27,604 bases of DNA from an uncultured Anaerostipes sp. GTDB lineage: Bacteria > Bacillota > Clostridia > Lachnospirales > Lachnospiraceae. Of this stretch, positions 15,495 through 23,763 are shown piece after piece. The notes under the pieces are model-generated. The model was not told the origin of the DNA. It did not search any database and saw only the letters and a list, made by a program, of their open reading frames with translations. The position numbers and the translations under genes were made by a program. The stretch spans positions 1 to 27,604 of the forward strand of contig CAAEIR010000221.1 in the NCBI GenBank assembly GCA_900756035.1. The letters are read 5' to 3'. Within the stretch, counting starts at the first letter, position 1, and every line of letters starts with the position of its first letter.

Positions 15495-16179
15495 GGACTT
15501 TCGAGAAGATGATACGTTAGACGAGAGACAGTTTCAAATGGCATTTCGGAAACTTCGTCAGTTAACCGTCGGACAAGAGGGGGCGAAAGATGTTCTGGAT
15601 CTTGATCAGACCATTGAAGAAACGGGAAATCAGGCGGGAAATCTAAAGCTTGTTTTTGCAAGACCACGACAAAATGCCGTAAAGCTGATCCTTTTGATTG
15701 ATTCCGGAGATTCTATGTGGCGTCATGCAAAGCTATGTAATTCGTTGTTTCAGGCTGCGAAAAAATCCCATCATTTAAAAGATCTGAAAATTTTTTATTT
15801 TCATAATTGCTTTTATGAAAGGCTTTATGAGACTCCAATTTGCCGGGAAAGTGAGAGTATCGCGTCAAAATGGGTACTTCAGAACTTAAAAAATGATTAT
15901 AAAGTCATTGTTGTGGGAGATGCCGCCATGGCTATGTCAGAACTGATATATAAAGGTGGGCGCAGTTGGTATTACGAACCCAATGAGGAATCCGGAATTA
16001 ACTGGATTCGAAGATTTAAAAAGCAGTATGAGTTCATGATTTGGCTGAATCCGATTCCGAAATCTCAATGGGAAGACGGATGGGGATGGCGATCCATTGA
16101 TTTGGTTCGACAGACTGTGACGATGTATCCATTGACAGTAAAGGGATTAGAAGAGGGAATTAAAAGTCTTCTGTCATAA
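15481..16179 (+). pseudogene. VWA-domain (CoxE-like) partner of MoxR, N-terminally truncated
   Basis: Homology begins abruptly at RKFKDFREDDTLDERQFQMAFRKLRQ, which in the family lies near residue 180-200 of a protein of about 390. The whole N-terminal half is absent. The frame opens right after a stop at 15478-15480. The first ATG (15538) would give 213 residues but has no ribosome binding site. The remaining part holds the metal-binding LLIDSGDSM motif (a DxGxS variant) and ends with the usual MYPLTVKGLEEGIKSL. The junction with the preceding gene (about 15489) looks like one deletion that removed the end of moxR and the start of this gene. Such pairs are thought to act in metal insertion or protein-complex maturation. 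Confidence 0.75.
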
Positions 16180-16226
16180 AAAAAGGTCTCCTTATGATAA
16201 TTTGTTTTATCATAGAAGACCTTTTT
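16178..16226. terminator. Bidirectional terminator between the VWA remnant and htpG
   Basis: AAAAAAGGTCT (16178-16188) pairs with AGACCTTTTT (16217-16226), with an inner TTATGATAA/TTATCATA stem. A-runs and T-runs on both sides let it serve both converging transcripts. Confidence 0.8.
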
Positions 16227-16247
16227 AAGATTATTTTATAAAGAGTT

Positions 16248-18245
16248 TTATTTTGTTAAAAGTTCCATAATCTCATTGCTGCGTGCAACGAATTTTGTCA
16301 TTTCTTCCGGTGACAATGGTTTGTGACTTAACATTGCCAGATCGTAGAGCTGTTCACAGATGATCTTGGCATGATCTGCATCTCCGTGCTCAAAGAGATA
16401 TTTCACCAGAGTATTATTGGCATTTAAAGTTAAGGTTTCAGAAGGAGCGCCAAACATATTCGGGTCCATACCAGGCATCGCATACATTTTCATCATATCC
16501 TGCATACGTCTGCTTTCCTCGGACAACGTAATAATAGAAGAAATTTTTTCATCTTTTAATTTCTCTACATGAACATCCAGGTTTTCTTTTCCTAAAGTGT
16601 TTCGGAATAAGTCAGTCAGGGCATTGGTGATATCCTCAAGTTCCTTTTCATCCACAGTTTCTTTTAATGCCTCTTCTACATCAGCATCAATTCGTTTGAA
16701 TTTGATGTGCTGATTTTGCTGTTCAATCTGGGTGATAAAGGCGGAATCAATATTATGATTCAGGATAACAGCGTCCATATCCTGTTCTTTAAACATGTTG
16801 ATATACTGGCTCTGCTGGACTTCATCTGTAATATAGTAGAGAGTTGTCACATCATCGTCATTGGCAGGAGCCGGTACCATATCACTGAGTGTCTCATATT
16901 TATGATCCATATTTTTAAAGAGAATAAAATCTTTGATCTTATCTGCAAATTTCTGATCACGGATAAATCCGTATTTGATAAACGGACTGATATCATCCCA
17001 GTATTTTTCATAGGATCCACGGTCTGTTTTGCACATACCGGACAGTTTATCGGCAACTTTTTTCGTAATATAATCAGAAATTTTCTTCACGAATCCATCA
17101 TTCTGTAAAGCACTTCTGGATACATTTAAAGGAAGATCCGGACAGTCGATAACACCTTTTAGGAGCATCAGGAACTCAGGAATGACTTCTTTAATATTAT
17201 CTGCGATAAATACCTGATTGTTATACAATTTAATTGTTCCTTCGATGGAATCATATTCAGTATTGATCTGTGGGAAATATAAAATACCCTTTAAGTTAAA
17301 AGGATAGTCCATATTTAAGTGAATCCAGAACAATGGTTCCTTAAAATCGTGGAATACTTTGTGATAAAATTCTTTGTACTCCTCATCGGTACATTCGTTT
17401 GGACGTTTCATCCAGAGCGGATGGGTGTCGCTTAAAGAAACCGGACGCTGATTGATTTTTACCATTTCTCTTGCAGGAGAAATCTCGACAGTCTCTTTTG
17501 TTCCGTCCTCTTTTTCACGTTCCTCTGTTTTTGCTTCCTCGTGGATGTGTTCTACAACTACATCATCTTCTGTTAATTCTGCTTCCGGAATAGTTTTGTA
17601 TTCCTGTTCTTTTCCTTCGATGGTCAGGAATATTTCGGTTGGCATAAAGGAACAGTATTTTTCGATAATTTCTCTTGCGCGGTATTCGTTGGCAAATTCT
17701 GTGCTTTCTTCATTTAAGAAGAGTGTGATCTCAGTTCCGACAGTTTCTCGTGTACCTGTCTTCATATCGTACTCTGTACCGCCGTCACATTCCCAGTGTA
17801 CCGGTTCAGATCCTTCCTTATAAGAAAGAGTATCGATGTGTACTTCATCTGCCACCATAAAAGCAGAATAAAATCCAAGACCAAAGTGACCGATGATCTG
17901 ATCTCCCTCTGTTTTATCCTTGTATTTCTCAAGGAATTGTGTTGCTCCGGAGAAAGCGATCTGTGTAATATATTCTTCTACCTCATCAGCAGTCATACCG
18001 ATACCGGTATCAATAAATTTCAGAGTTTTCTTTTCAGGATCAACAATAACTTCTACCTTATTTTTGTGACCTTCCGGGAAAGTATATTCTCCCATCATGT
18101 CTAATTTTTTTAATTTTGTGATGGCATCGCATCCGTTGGAAATTAATTCACGGAAAAAGATGTCGTGGTCAGAATACAACCATTTTTTAATAATCGGAAA
18201 AATATTCTCGCTGTTAATTGATAAACTACCATGTTTTTCAGCCAT
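16248..18245 (-). CDS. htpG: Chaperone HtpG (bacterial Hsp90)
   Basis: HtpG is the cytoplasmic ATP-dependent Hsp90 chaperone. The 665-residue protein has the N-terminal ATP-binding motifs ELISNGCDA (33-41; the common form is ELISNASDA), DTGIGMT (79-85) and GHFGLGFYSAFM (119-130). An acidic, Glu-rich linker follows, and then the middle-domain stretch LPLNVSRSALQNDG. The length is normal for clostridial HtpG. The start is ATG 18245, which gives MAEKHGSL; its AGGAG is 12 bases upstream. An in-frame ATG at 18269 precedes that site and lacks one. A CIRCE element and a good sigma-A promoter lie upstream, so HrcA should control it. In Bacillus subtilis htpG is not a HrcA target, so the control differs here. 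Confidence 0.96.
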   Translation of the reverse strand: MAEKHGSLSINSENIFPIIKKWLYSDHDIFFRELISNGCDAITKLKKLDMMGEYTFPEGHKNKVEVIVDPEKKTLKFIDTGIGMTADEVEEYITQIAFSGATQFLEKYKDKTEGDQIIGHFGLGFYSAFMVADEVHIDTLSYKEGSEPVHWECDGGTEYDMKTGTRETVGTEITLFLNEESTEFANEYRAREIIEKYCSFMPTEIFLTIEGKEQEYKTIPEAELTEDDVVVEHIHEEAKTEEREKEDGTKETVEISPAREMVKINQRPVSLSDTHPLWMKRPNECTDEEYKEFYHKVFHDFKEPLFWIHLNMDYPFNLKGILYFPQINTEYDSIEGTIKLYNNQVFIADNIKEVIPEFLMLLKGVIDCPDLPLNVSRSALQNDGFVKKISDYITKKVADKLSGMCKTDRGSYEKYWDDISPFIKYGFIRDQKFADKIKDFILFKNMDHKYETLSDMVPAPANDDDVTTLYYITDEVQQSQYINMFKEQDMDAVILNHNIDSAFITQIEQQNQHIKFKRIDADVEEALKETVDEKELEDITNALTDLFRNTLGKENLDVHVEKLKDEKISSIITLSEESRRMQDMMKMYAMPGMDPNMFGAPSETLTLNANNTLVKYLFEHGDADHAKIICEQLYDLAMLSHKPLSPEEMTKFVARSNEIMELLTK

Positions 18246-18321
18246 AGTTATCTTACACTCCTTTATCATAAAAATTTGTTATTAATAGGATTTATTATAT
18301 TTCATCATCTTTCTAAAGGGT

Positions 18322-18350
18322 ATTGTAGAACCAAATTTGATAAAAGTCAA
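18322..18350 (-). promoter_or_regulatory. htpG promoter
   Basis: On the minus strand, TTGACT (18350-18345) and TACAAT (18327-18322) are separated by 17 bases. The leader to the start codon is about 75 bases. Confidence 0.75.
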
Positions 18351-18357
18351 GGGAAAA

Positions 18358-18384
18358 TTAGCACTCGATTCAAATGAGTGCTAA
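18358..18384. promoter_or_regulatory. CIRCE element (HrcA operator)
   Basis: TTAGCACTC (18358-18366), nine bases, then GAGTGCTAA (18376-18384): a perfect match to the CIRCE consensus. It lies 7 bases upstream of the htpG -35 box. The glycan operon starts about 120 bases away in the other direction. Confidence 0.95.
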
Positions 18385-18444
18385 CAAAATTGAAAAACAT
18401 TTGGATACGCAGAAAAAATTTCACCATGATTTAACAAAACGATA

Positions 18445-18473
18445 ATCTTCTGGTAAATATTCCTTTTTATAAT
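18445..18473 (+). promoter_or_regulatory. Possible promoter of the glycan operon
   Basis: A perfect -10 box TATAAT lies at 18468-18473, 34 bases before the first start codon. I see no good -35 box at 16-18 bases, so expression may be weak or need an activator. Confidence 0.3.
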
Positions 18474-18506
18474 CAAAAGTAGAAATGTGGAAAAGGAGCG
18501 AAAAGT

Positions 18507-19826
18507 ATGGAATTTGCATCAGAATGGGTGCCGGGGGAGAATCTGTGGGAAACCAGATATTATGGAAAATATGATGGAGTCAGTTATGTCAGGACATTTT
18601 TAGGGCATGATCAGGTTTATGTGCCGATTTTGCAGGTGTTGGTTTTTGAGACACTGCCCGGCTGTTATCGGGCAAATTCATTTTTAAAACAGGCGATGGA
18701 TGCCATCCATTATAATCAGATCGAGATTATTGCCTATGACAGCGGAAGCCTTGGAGATAAAGCAGAGTATCGGGAAATTTTAAAACAGTGCGGATATGAA
18801 TATATCAATAAAATTGCTTTGGCATCAGAGTTTGGAATGCGTCATATGGGATATTTTTTCTTTCATAAGATGATTGAAGTATATAATCCGGAAAGAAAAA
18901 AATACGGAATGATTTCTAATCAGGTGAATCTGTTTGCAAAAAGAAATAATTTGGACTTTCTGTTTTATATGTCTCCGGACAGATATCCTCATCGCTATTA
19001 TTTTGGCAGAAATCAGCTGCCACAGGAACAGTTTTTTGAGAAGTTTGTCAATGAACAGTTATTCCAGGGGAATATGGAAGAATCCAGAGGGTATCATTTC
19101 GGGTATGTTTTTGAGGGAATTTTTGTAGACTCTTTTTGCAGATTTATCAGGGATCAGAAGGAACAAAAGAAGATTGATACATTGTATTTTCCTGTTTGTG
19201 CGGAGAGTATCTGTCAAAGTTATTCTCTCCTGTATCCTGAGGATCAGGTAGAGATCCTCTATGCTGATCGAAGAACAAAGCGGGATGTAGGGCTGATTAT
19301 CTATTTGAATCAGACAATTTGTAAAAACAGCGGAGTTGTTGATTTTTCGATAAATGAAAACTTTGGCAAGTACGTGAAAGAAAATATGGAAATTCCAACA
19401 GAGGTATGGAATTTGAATTCATTTTTCAGTCCGAAAGTTATAAAGAATTGTCAGGATGAGATAAACAGAGCCGTTGCAATGGCAGAGGATCATAGTTTTT
19501 ATGTAAAAGCATATGAACATCGGAGAGCGGTGTGGGAAGAAGATGAGGCGAATATTCGCAATCTGAGAAATCATCAGGAGATTCACAGAGGCATTATGGA
19601 TTTTGTTCGTCAATTTGACGAGTATAGTGAGAAACGGTTTTATAAGAGCAGTGCGCATCAGATTTTTTCACAGAACTTTATCGGCAGGGTACTTCAGTAT
19701 GCTTTTGACGAGAGAAAGAGAGCGCAGAGCCATCCTGATTTGTCTTATATGTTAATGAAATCATCTTTGATAAAAAAGGTATATCGAAAGTTGAAAAAAA
19801 TAAAAAGAAAGATCGGAGTAAAATAA
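18507..19826 (+). CDS. Glycan-cluster protein, degenerate HAD-like (COG5610-type) candidate
   Basis: I do not recognise this 439-residue protein with confidence. Two stretches recall the predicted HAD hydrolases common in capsule loci. EIIAYDSGSLGDKAEYREILKQCGYEYINKIALASEFG (about residues 72-110) parallels the 'SDMYLP...LKKCGYE' region. HFGYVFEGIFVDSFCRFI with KKIDTLYFPVCAES (about 195-235) parallels the 'FGPLLTGFV...LYFLARDG' region. The catalytic DxD and ARDG motifs are absent, so if related it is probably not a phosphatase. The basic C-terminus (KKVYRKLKKIKRKIG) suggests contact with membrane or nucleic acid. It is first in the operon, has an AAAGGAG ribosome binding site and shares one base with the next gene. 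It could bind a carrier or a partner transferase. Confidence 0.5.
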   Translation: MEFASEWVPGENLWETRYYGKYDGVSYVRTFLGHDQVYVPILQVLVFETLPGCYRANSFLKQAMDAIHYNQIEIIAYDSGSLGDKAEYREILKQCGYEYINKIALASEFGMRHMGYFFFHKMIEVYNPERKKYGMISNQVNLFAKRNNLDFLFYMSPDRYPHRYYFGRNQLPQEQFFEKFVNEQLFQGNMEESRGYHFGYVFEGIFVDSFCRFIRDQKEQKKIDTLYFPVCAESICQSYSLLYPEDQVEILYADRRTKRDVGLIIYLNQTICKNSGVVDFSINENFGKYVKENMEIPTEVWNLNSFFSPKVIKNCQDEINRAVAMAEDHSFYVKAYEHRRAVWEEDEANIRNLRNHQEIHRGIMDFVRQFDEYSEKRFYKSSAHQIFSQNFIGRVLQYAFDERKRAQSHPDLSYMLMKSSLIKKVYRKLKKIKRKIGVK

Positions 19827-21529
19827 TGGTATTATACGTTGGAGCTTCTTTGTATCATGTGCTGTGTTTTTCTGTTCATAAGCTTTTGCATCATCGAAAA
19901 GAAGAGGCAGTTCTGGTGGTGGGAGATAATATTTTTTCGAAAAGCGGAATGGATGAGCTGAAAAAAGATATAGAATCGGCAGGTATTTTTTCCTGTGTGG
20001 TAATTTTAAAATTTATTGAGGGAGCATATACAAATCCATATAAAATCAAACCTACTTCTAAGGAGGAACAAATTCAGAATTTTATTAAACATAATGAAAT
20101 TTGGATAGAAAACTGGCTTAGTAAGCAACAGCTTGATCTTTCGCAGGTGACGGAGTTTAATTCTGCGATTGATCACAGACATTTAGGATTGTATTTGTTG
20201 TCAAAAAAAATTCCGTATCAATATTTTGAAGATGGAAACGGGCTGCTTTCCAGGGAGGAAGTACAGTTAGAGTTTCATAAGAAAGCACAGTATGCATCTT
20301 ACGCAGTAGCACAATATCTTCATGCTCTGGGACGCAATGAAGTTGTTACAAAAAAATATGCCAATGTGGAGGCACAGGTAAAGGGATTTCACGATGAAAA
20401 AATGGAAGATTTTCATGTGATTCGGTTATTTCAAAGTATGGATGCCGGGGATCAGGCAACTTTGATTGGAATGTTTCATGCAGAGAAACTTTCTCTCCCT
20501 GAGGGAAAACCGCCGGTGCTCTATTTGACACGGTATGTAAAATATTTGCAGAAAACTACAATGAAGTATCACCAATTTTTATCGGCAATGATATTAGATT
20601 TGTTTGCACAGGGCTATCCCTTGGTAATTAAGCCCCATCCGAGAGATTTTTCCGGCAGATATGCCCAGATGTTTCCGGACGCAGTAGTGCTTCCAAAGCA
20701 ATTTCCATCGGAACTTCTTCCATTTGTATATGAAGGAAGATATGCAAAGATCATTACTACGGGCTCTACCGCTATTGATGCTCTCGTAGATTATTCTGAT
20801 AAACAATTAAAATTAGATGTAAAGTTTGAAGAGAAATTTGATGCAATTTATTCTTATATTGCGGCAGTACAGTTTGTGAAACAGATGTTTCCGGAAATTG
20901 GTGCAGAACAGATCGGTATCCGGGGATGCTGCCGGGAACTTCTTGATCCGCTGTGCCAGCAATTTCTGGGATTTGAGATTTCAAAATCTGCGGAGACAAA
21001 AAAAGAGTGCAAGGTCATTCTGGCGGATGAAATTTCAGAAGAAGAAATGCCGGCGGAGGCGGACTGTATTTGTTATCTTAATACGAAACAGGATTATCAG
21101 TTTGCAGATCATCGTCCGGAAATATTTGAGAAGCTTCATTATATAAACTTATCAGTTCGAAAGAGAGAAGAGACATCTGACGGGGAAGAGATAGAAACTG
21201 CTTTGTTTGTGGAAACGAAGAATGAAGAAATTGCAGGGAGAGTTGAGTCGCTGTATTTTAAATATACCTTTCACCGGGCAGGAATGGTGATGTTTGCAGG
21301 CAATGATACCAAGGAAAGACAGGAATATATGAAGATTTTTTCAGAAATTTTATGGTTGAAATGCTGCGGAGAGCGGGGAGAAGAAAATGTGGAATTTCCT
21401 CAGATTCCACGATTGCGGCGGAGAATTTCCAAAGAGGATGTAATGGCGATGAGACAGTTGTTGTCAGTGGTAAAGAAAAGGAGAAAAAAGAATGAAGGTT
21501 ACGGCATTTGTACCGATGAAATTGAATAA
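19826..21529 (+). CDS. GT52/polysialyltransferase-like glycosyltransferase with an extra C-terminal domain
   Basis: The 567-residue protein has the GT-B type landmarks of the GT52 and polysialyltransferase families. These are FEDGNGLLS (EDG at 135-137), VIKPHPRD (KPHPRD 269-274, the HP motif that contacts the CMP-sugar) and GSTAIDAL (314-317, the serine/threonine that binds phosphate). Such enzymes use CMP-sialic acid or a related CMP-sugar, and a CMP-sugar synthetase is encoded by the next gene. About 235 residues after residue 330 are extra for the family and unrecognised; they may form an acceptor-binding or partner domain. The start shares one base with the preceding stop, and GGAG precedes it. 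The acceptor and linkage cannot be read. Confidence 0.7.
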   Translation: MVLYVGASLYHVLCFSVHKLLHHRKEEAVLVVGDNIFSKSGMDELKKDIESAGIFSCVVILKFIEGAYTNPYKIKPTSKEEQIQNFIKHNEIWIENWLSKQQLDLSQVTEFNSAIDHRHLGLYLLSKKIPYQYFEDGNGLLSREEVQLEFHKKAQYASYAVAQYLHALGRNEVVTKKYANVEAQVKGFHDEKMEDFHVIRLFQSMDAGDQATLIGMFHAEKLSLPEGKPPVLYLTRYVKYLQKTTMKYHQFLSAMILDLFAQGYPLVIKPHPRDFSGRYAQMFPDAVVLPKQFPSELLPFVYEGRYAKIITTGSTAIDALVDYSDKQLKLDVKFEEKFDAIYSYIAAVQFVKQMFPEIGAEQIGIRGCCRELLDPLCQQFLGFEISKSAETKKECKVILADEISEEEMPAEADCICYLNTKQDYQFADHRPEIFEKLHYINLSVRKREETSDGEEIETALFVETKNEEIAGRVESLYFKYTFHRAGMVMFAGNDTKERQEYMKIFSEILWLKCCGERGEENVEFPQIPRLRRRISKEDVMAMRQLLSVVKKRRKKNEGYGICTDEIE

Positions 21530-22163
21530 TGAAAGGCTTCCGGGGAAAAATACAAAATCGTTTACCAATGGAAAGCCTCTGTGCAGTTATATTCTGGAGA
21601 CTTTAAAACAGGTTCAGGGAATTGATGAGATTTATGTGTATTGTTCCGATCCGATTATTACAGAATATCTGCCGGATGGAGTGAAGTTTTTGCAGAGAAG
21701 TGCGGCATTGGATGAGAGTACGGTAAAAATTAATGAGGTTATGGAATCTTTTGCAGCAGATGTACCATCAGATGTTTATATTCTTACACATGCGACGGCG
21801 CCGTTTCTCAAAAAGGAAACCATAGAAAAAGGTGTAAGAGGAGTTGTAGCTGAGGGATATGATTCTGCGCTTACGGTATTTTTGCAGAAAGATTTTTTCT
21901 GGCAGGATGGGAAACCATGGAACTATGATCCGAAAAAGATTCCAAGGACTCAGGATTTGAAGCCTTTGTATCGGGAAACAACGGGATTATACATATATAA
22001 GAAAAACCTGATTACAGAAGAGGGACGAAGAGTTGGAGATCGTCCGCTTCTTCTTGAGGCAGATTGGATGGAAGCGGTGGATATTAACAATCCGGAAGAT
22101 TTTGTGATGGCAGATGCTCTGTATAATCATTGCATGGCGGGAGGAGATAAAAGTTATGAATAA
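21492..22163 (+). CDS. CMP-nonulosonate synthetase-like cytidylyltransferase
   Basis: The 223-residue protein belongs to the acylneuraminate cytidylyltransferase family (NeuA/KdsB-like). It begins with the nucleotide-binding motif PMKLNNERLPGKN (residues 8-20), a variant of the usual PARGGSKRIPGKN. It also has THATAPFLKKETIEKG (the family's ATSPL/HATAPF region) and AVDINNPEDF near the end. It should activate a 2-keto-3-deoxy acid sugar with CTP. Replacement of the R-G-G-S loop by K-L-N-N is unusual and may reflect a different sugar. It starts 38 bases inside the preceding gene with AAAGGAG, and overlaps the next gene by 8 bases. Confidence 0.8.
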   Translation: MKVTAFVPMKLNNERLPGKNTKSFTNGKPLCSYILETLKQVQGIDEIYVYCSDPIITEYLPDGVKFLQRSAALDESTVKINEVMESFAADVPSDVYILTHATAPFLKKETIEKGVRGVVAEGYDSALTVFLQKDFFWQDGKPWNYDPKKIPRTQDLKPLYRETTGLYIYKKNLITEEGRRVGDRPLLLEADWMEAVDINNPEDFVMADALYNHCMAGGDKSYE

Positions 22164-23763
22164 AGTTTCTGTATTGGATTGTACTCTGCGAGATGGCGGG
22201 TATGTTAATAATTTTGAATTTTCTAACAGCACGATTCGGACAATTATTTCAAAATTAGGGAAGGCAAAACTGGACATTATAGAGTGCGGTTTTTTAAAGG
22301 ATGTTTCATATGATGCTGAGAGGTCTGTTTACAATCGTGTTGAGCAGATTACGCCTCTGATTACACCGAAGAAGAAACATTCAAAATATGTAGCCATGAT
22401 TGTGACAGGAACGATTTCGGCATCTGCGATTGCACCGAGAAGTAAGGAAACGATTGATGGAATCCGAATCACTTTTCATAAACAGGAAATAGAAGAAGCT
22501 TTTTCTCTGGGATATGCGCTGATGGATAAGGGTTACGAGGTTTTTATGCAGCCGGTCGGAACTACGACCTATACAGATGCAGAACTTTTGATGTTAGTGG
22601 AGCGCATTAATGAGATGAAGCCATATGCCTTTTATCTGGTGGATACTCTGGGAAAATTATACGCAAAGCAGCTTTTAAAATTGTTCTATCTGGTAGATCA
22701 TAATCTCGATGAGGAGATTGCTATTGGATATCACTCACACAACAATTTGCAGCTGGCATTTTCCAATGCTCAGGCGTTGATTGAGAATGCACAGAAGAGA
22801 TCGCTGATTATTGATGCATCGGTTCTTGGCATGGGAAGAGGTGCCGGAAATCTCTGTACGGAGATTTTGACGCAGTATATGAATGAGATGATGGAATATA
22901 AGTATCATACGGAAGTATTGATTGAACTGGTTGACGAATATATCAGTCCGATTTCATTTGTTCATCCGTGGGGATACAGCGCAGGATATTTTCTGGCGGC
23001 AACGAATAATTGTCATCCAAATTATGTGACATTTCTGCTGAATAAGCAGACACTCAATATTAAGCAGATTTATCAGATATTAAAAGAAATTCCAGATAGT
23101 AAGAGGGCGCTCTACCATGAAGAGATCATTGATTCACTGTATCTTAAATTTCAGGAAAATGAGATTGATGATCAGCAGACAATTTCAAAATTGAAAAAAC
23201 TTTTAGAAAGTAAGAAAGTTTTTATTGTGGCTCCGGGAAAAAGTCTTTTGGATGAAAAAGAAAAAGTGCAGGAATTTTTACAAGAAGATGAGAAGAGTGT
23301 AATTTGTGTTAATAGCATTCCCGATGGAATAACACCGGACATTTTATTTATCAGTAATCAAAAACGATATCATCAGCAGAAAAAGGAATATGATTTGAAA
23401 AATGTTCCGTTTCCGGTAGTTTTGACTTCAAATATTGATGCAGGGAAATCAATGGAATATCGGGTGAATTATTCTGATCTGATTGTAAGTGATACGATGA
23501 TTTCAGATAATGCCTGCCTGATGCTCTTTCATCTTTTGATGAGGATCGGAATTGATGAAATTTATATTGCCGGATTTGATGGATATCATACGAATGTGGA
23601 GCGAAATTATTATACTGCCAGTATGATTAACAGTGCAGATCGCCTGAAGCTTGCCCATCTTACAAAACATATTAAAAAATATATGGCGAAAGTGGAATCA
23701 CAGATGAAAGTACATTATATAACAGAATCTATGTATGACAGGAGCATGAATCATGGAAGATAG
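22156..23763 (+). CDS. Fusion of a DRE-TIM aldolase and a GT42/DUF115-like domain
   Basis: The 535-residue protein has two domains. Residues 1 to about 300 form a DRE-TIM metallolyase like 4-hydroxy-2-oxovalerate aldolase. They show LDCTLRDGGY (7-16), ECGF (43-46), the metal-binding HSHNN (193-197) and ASVLGMGRGAGN (221-232). Residues about 350-525 begin KKVFIVAPGKSLL (353-365) and contain LMLFHLLMRIGIDEIYIAGFDGYHTN (455-480). This matches the Rossmann-like layout of GT42 sialyltransferases and DUF115/Maf proteins. The aldolase half could join pyruvate to a sugar aldehyde; the second half could transfer or bind the product. The start is ATG 22156, 9 bases after GGGAGGAG; an earlier ATG (22114) lies inside the previous gene. 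The fusion order is seen directly, while the pathway role is inference. Confidence 0.75.
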   Translation: MNKVSVLDCTLRDGGYVNNFEFSNSTIRTIISKLGKAKLDIIECGFLKDVSYDAERSVYNRVEQITPLITPKKKHSKYVAMIVTGTISASAIAPRSKETIDGIRITFHKQEIEEAFSLGYALMDKGYEVFMQPVGTTTYTDAELLMLVERINEMKPYAFYLVDTLGKLYAKQLLKLFYLVDHNLDEEIAIGYHSHNNLQLAFSNAQALIENAQKRSLIIDASVLGMGRGAGNLCTEILTQYMNEMMEYKYHTEVLIELVDEYISPISFVHPWGYSAGYFLAATNNCHPNYVTFLLNKQTLNIKQIYQILKEIPDSKRALYHEEIIDSLYLKFQENEIDDQQTISKLKKLLESKKVFIVAPGKSLLDEKEKVQEFLQEDEKSVICVNSIPDGITPDILFISNQKRYHQQKKEYDLKNVPFPVVLTSNIDAGKSMEYRVNYSDLIVSDTMISDNACLMLFHLLMRIGIDEIYIAGFDGYHTNVERNYYTASMINSADRLKLAHLTKHIKKYMAKVESQMKVHYITESMYDRSMNHGR

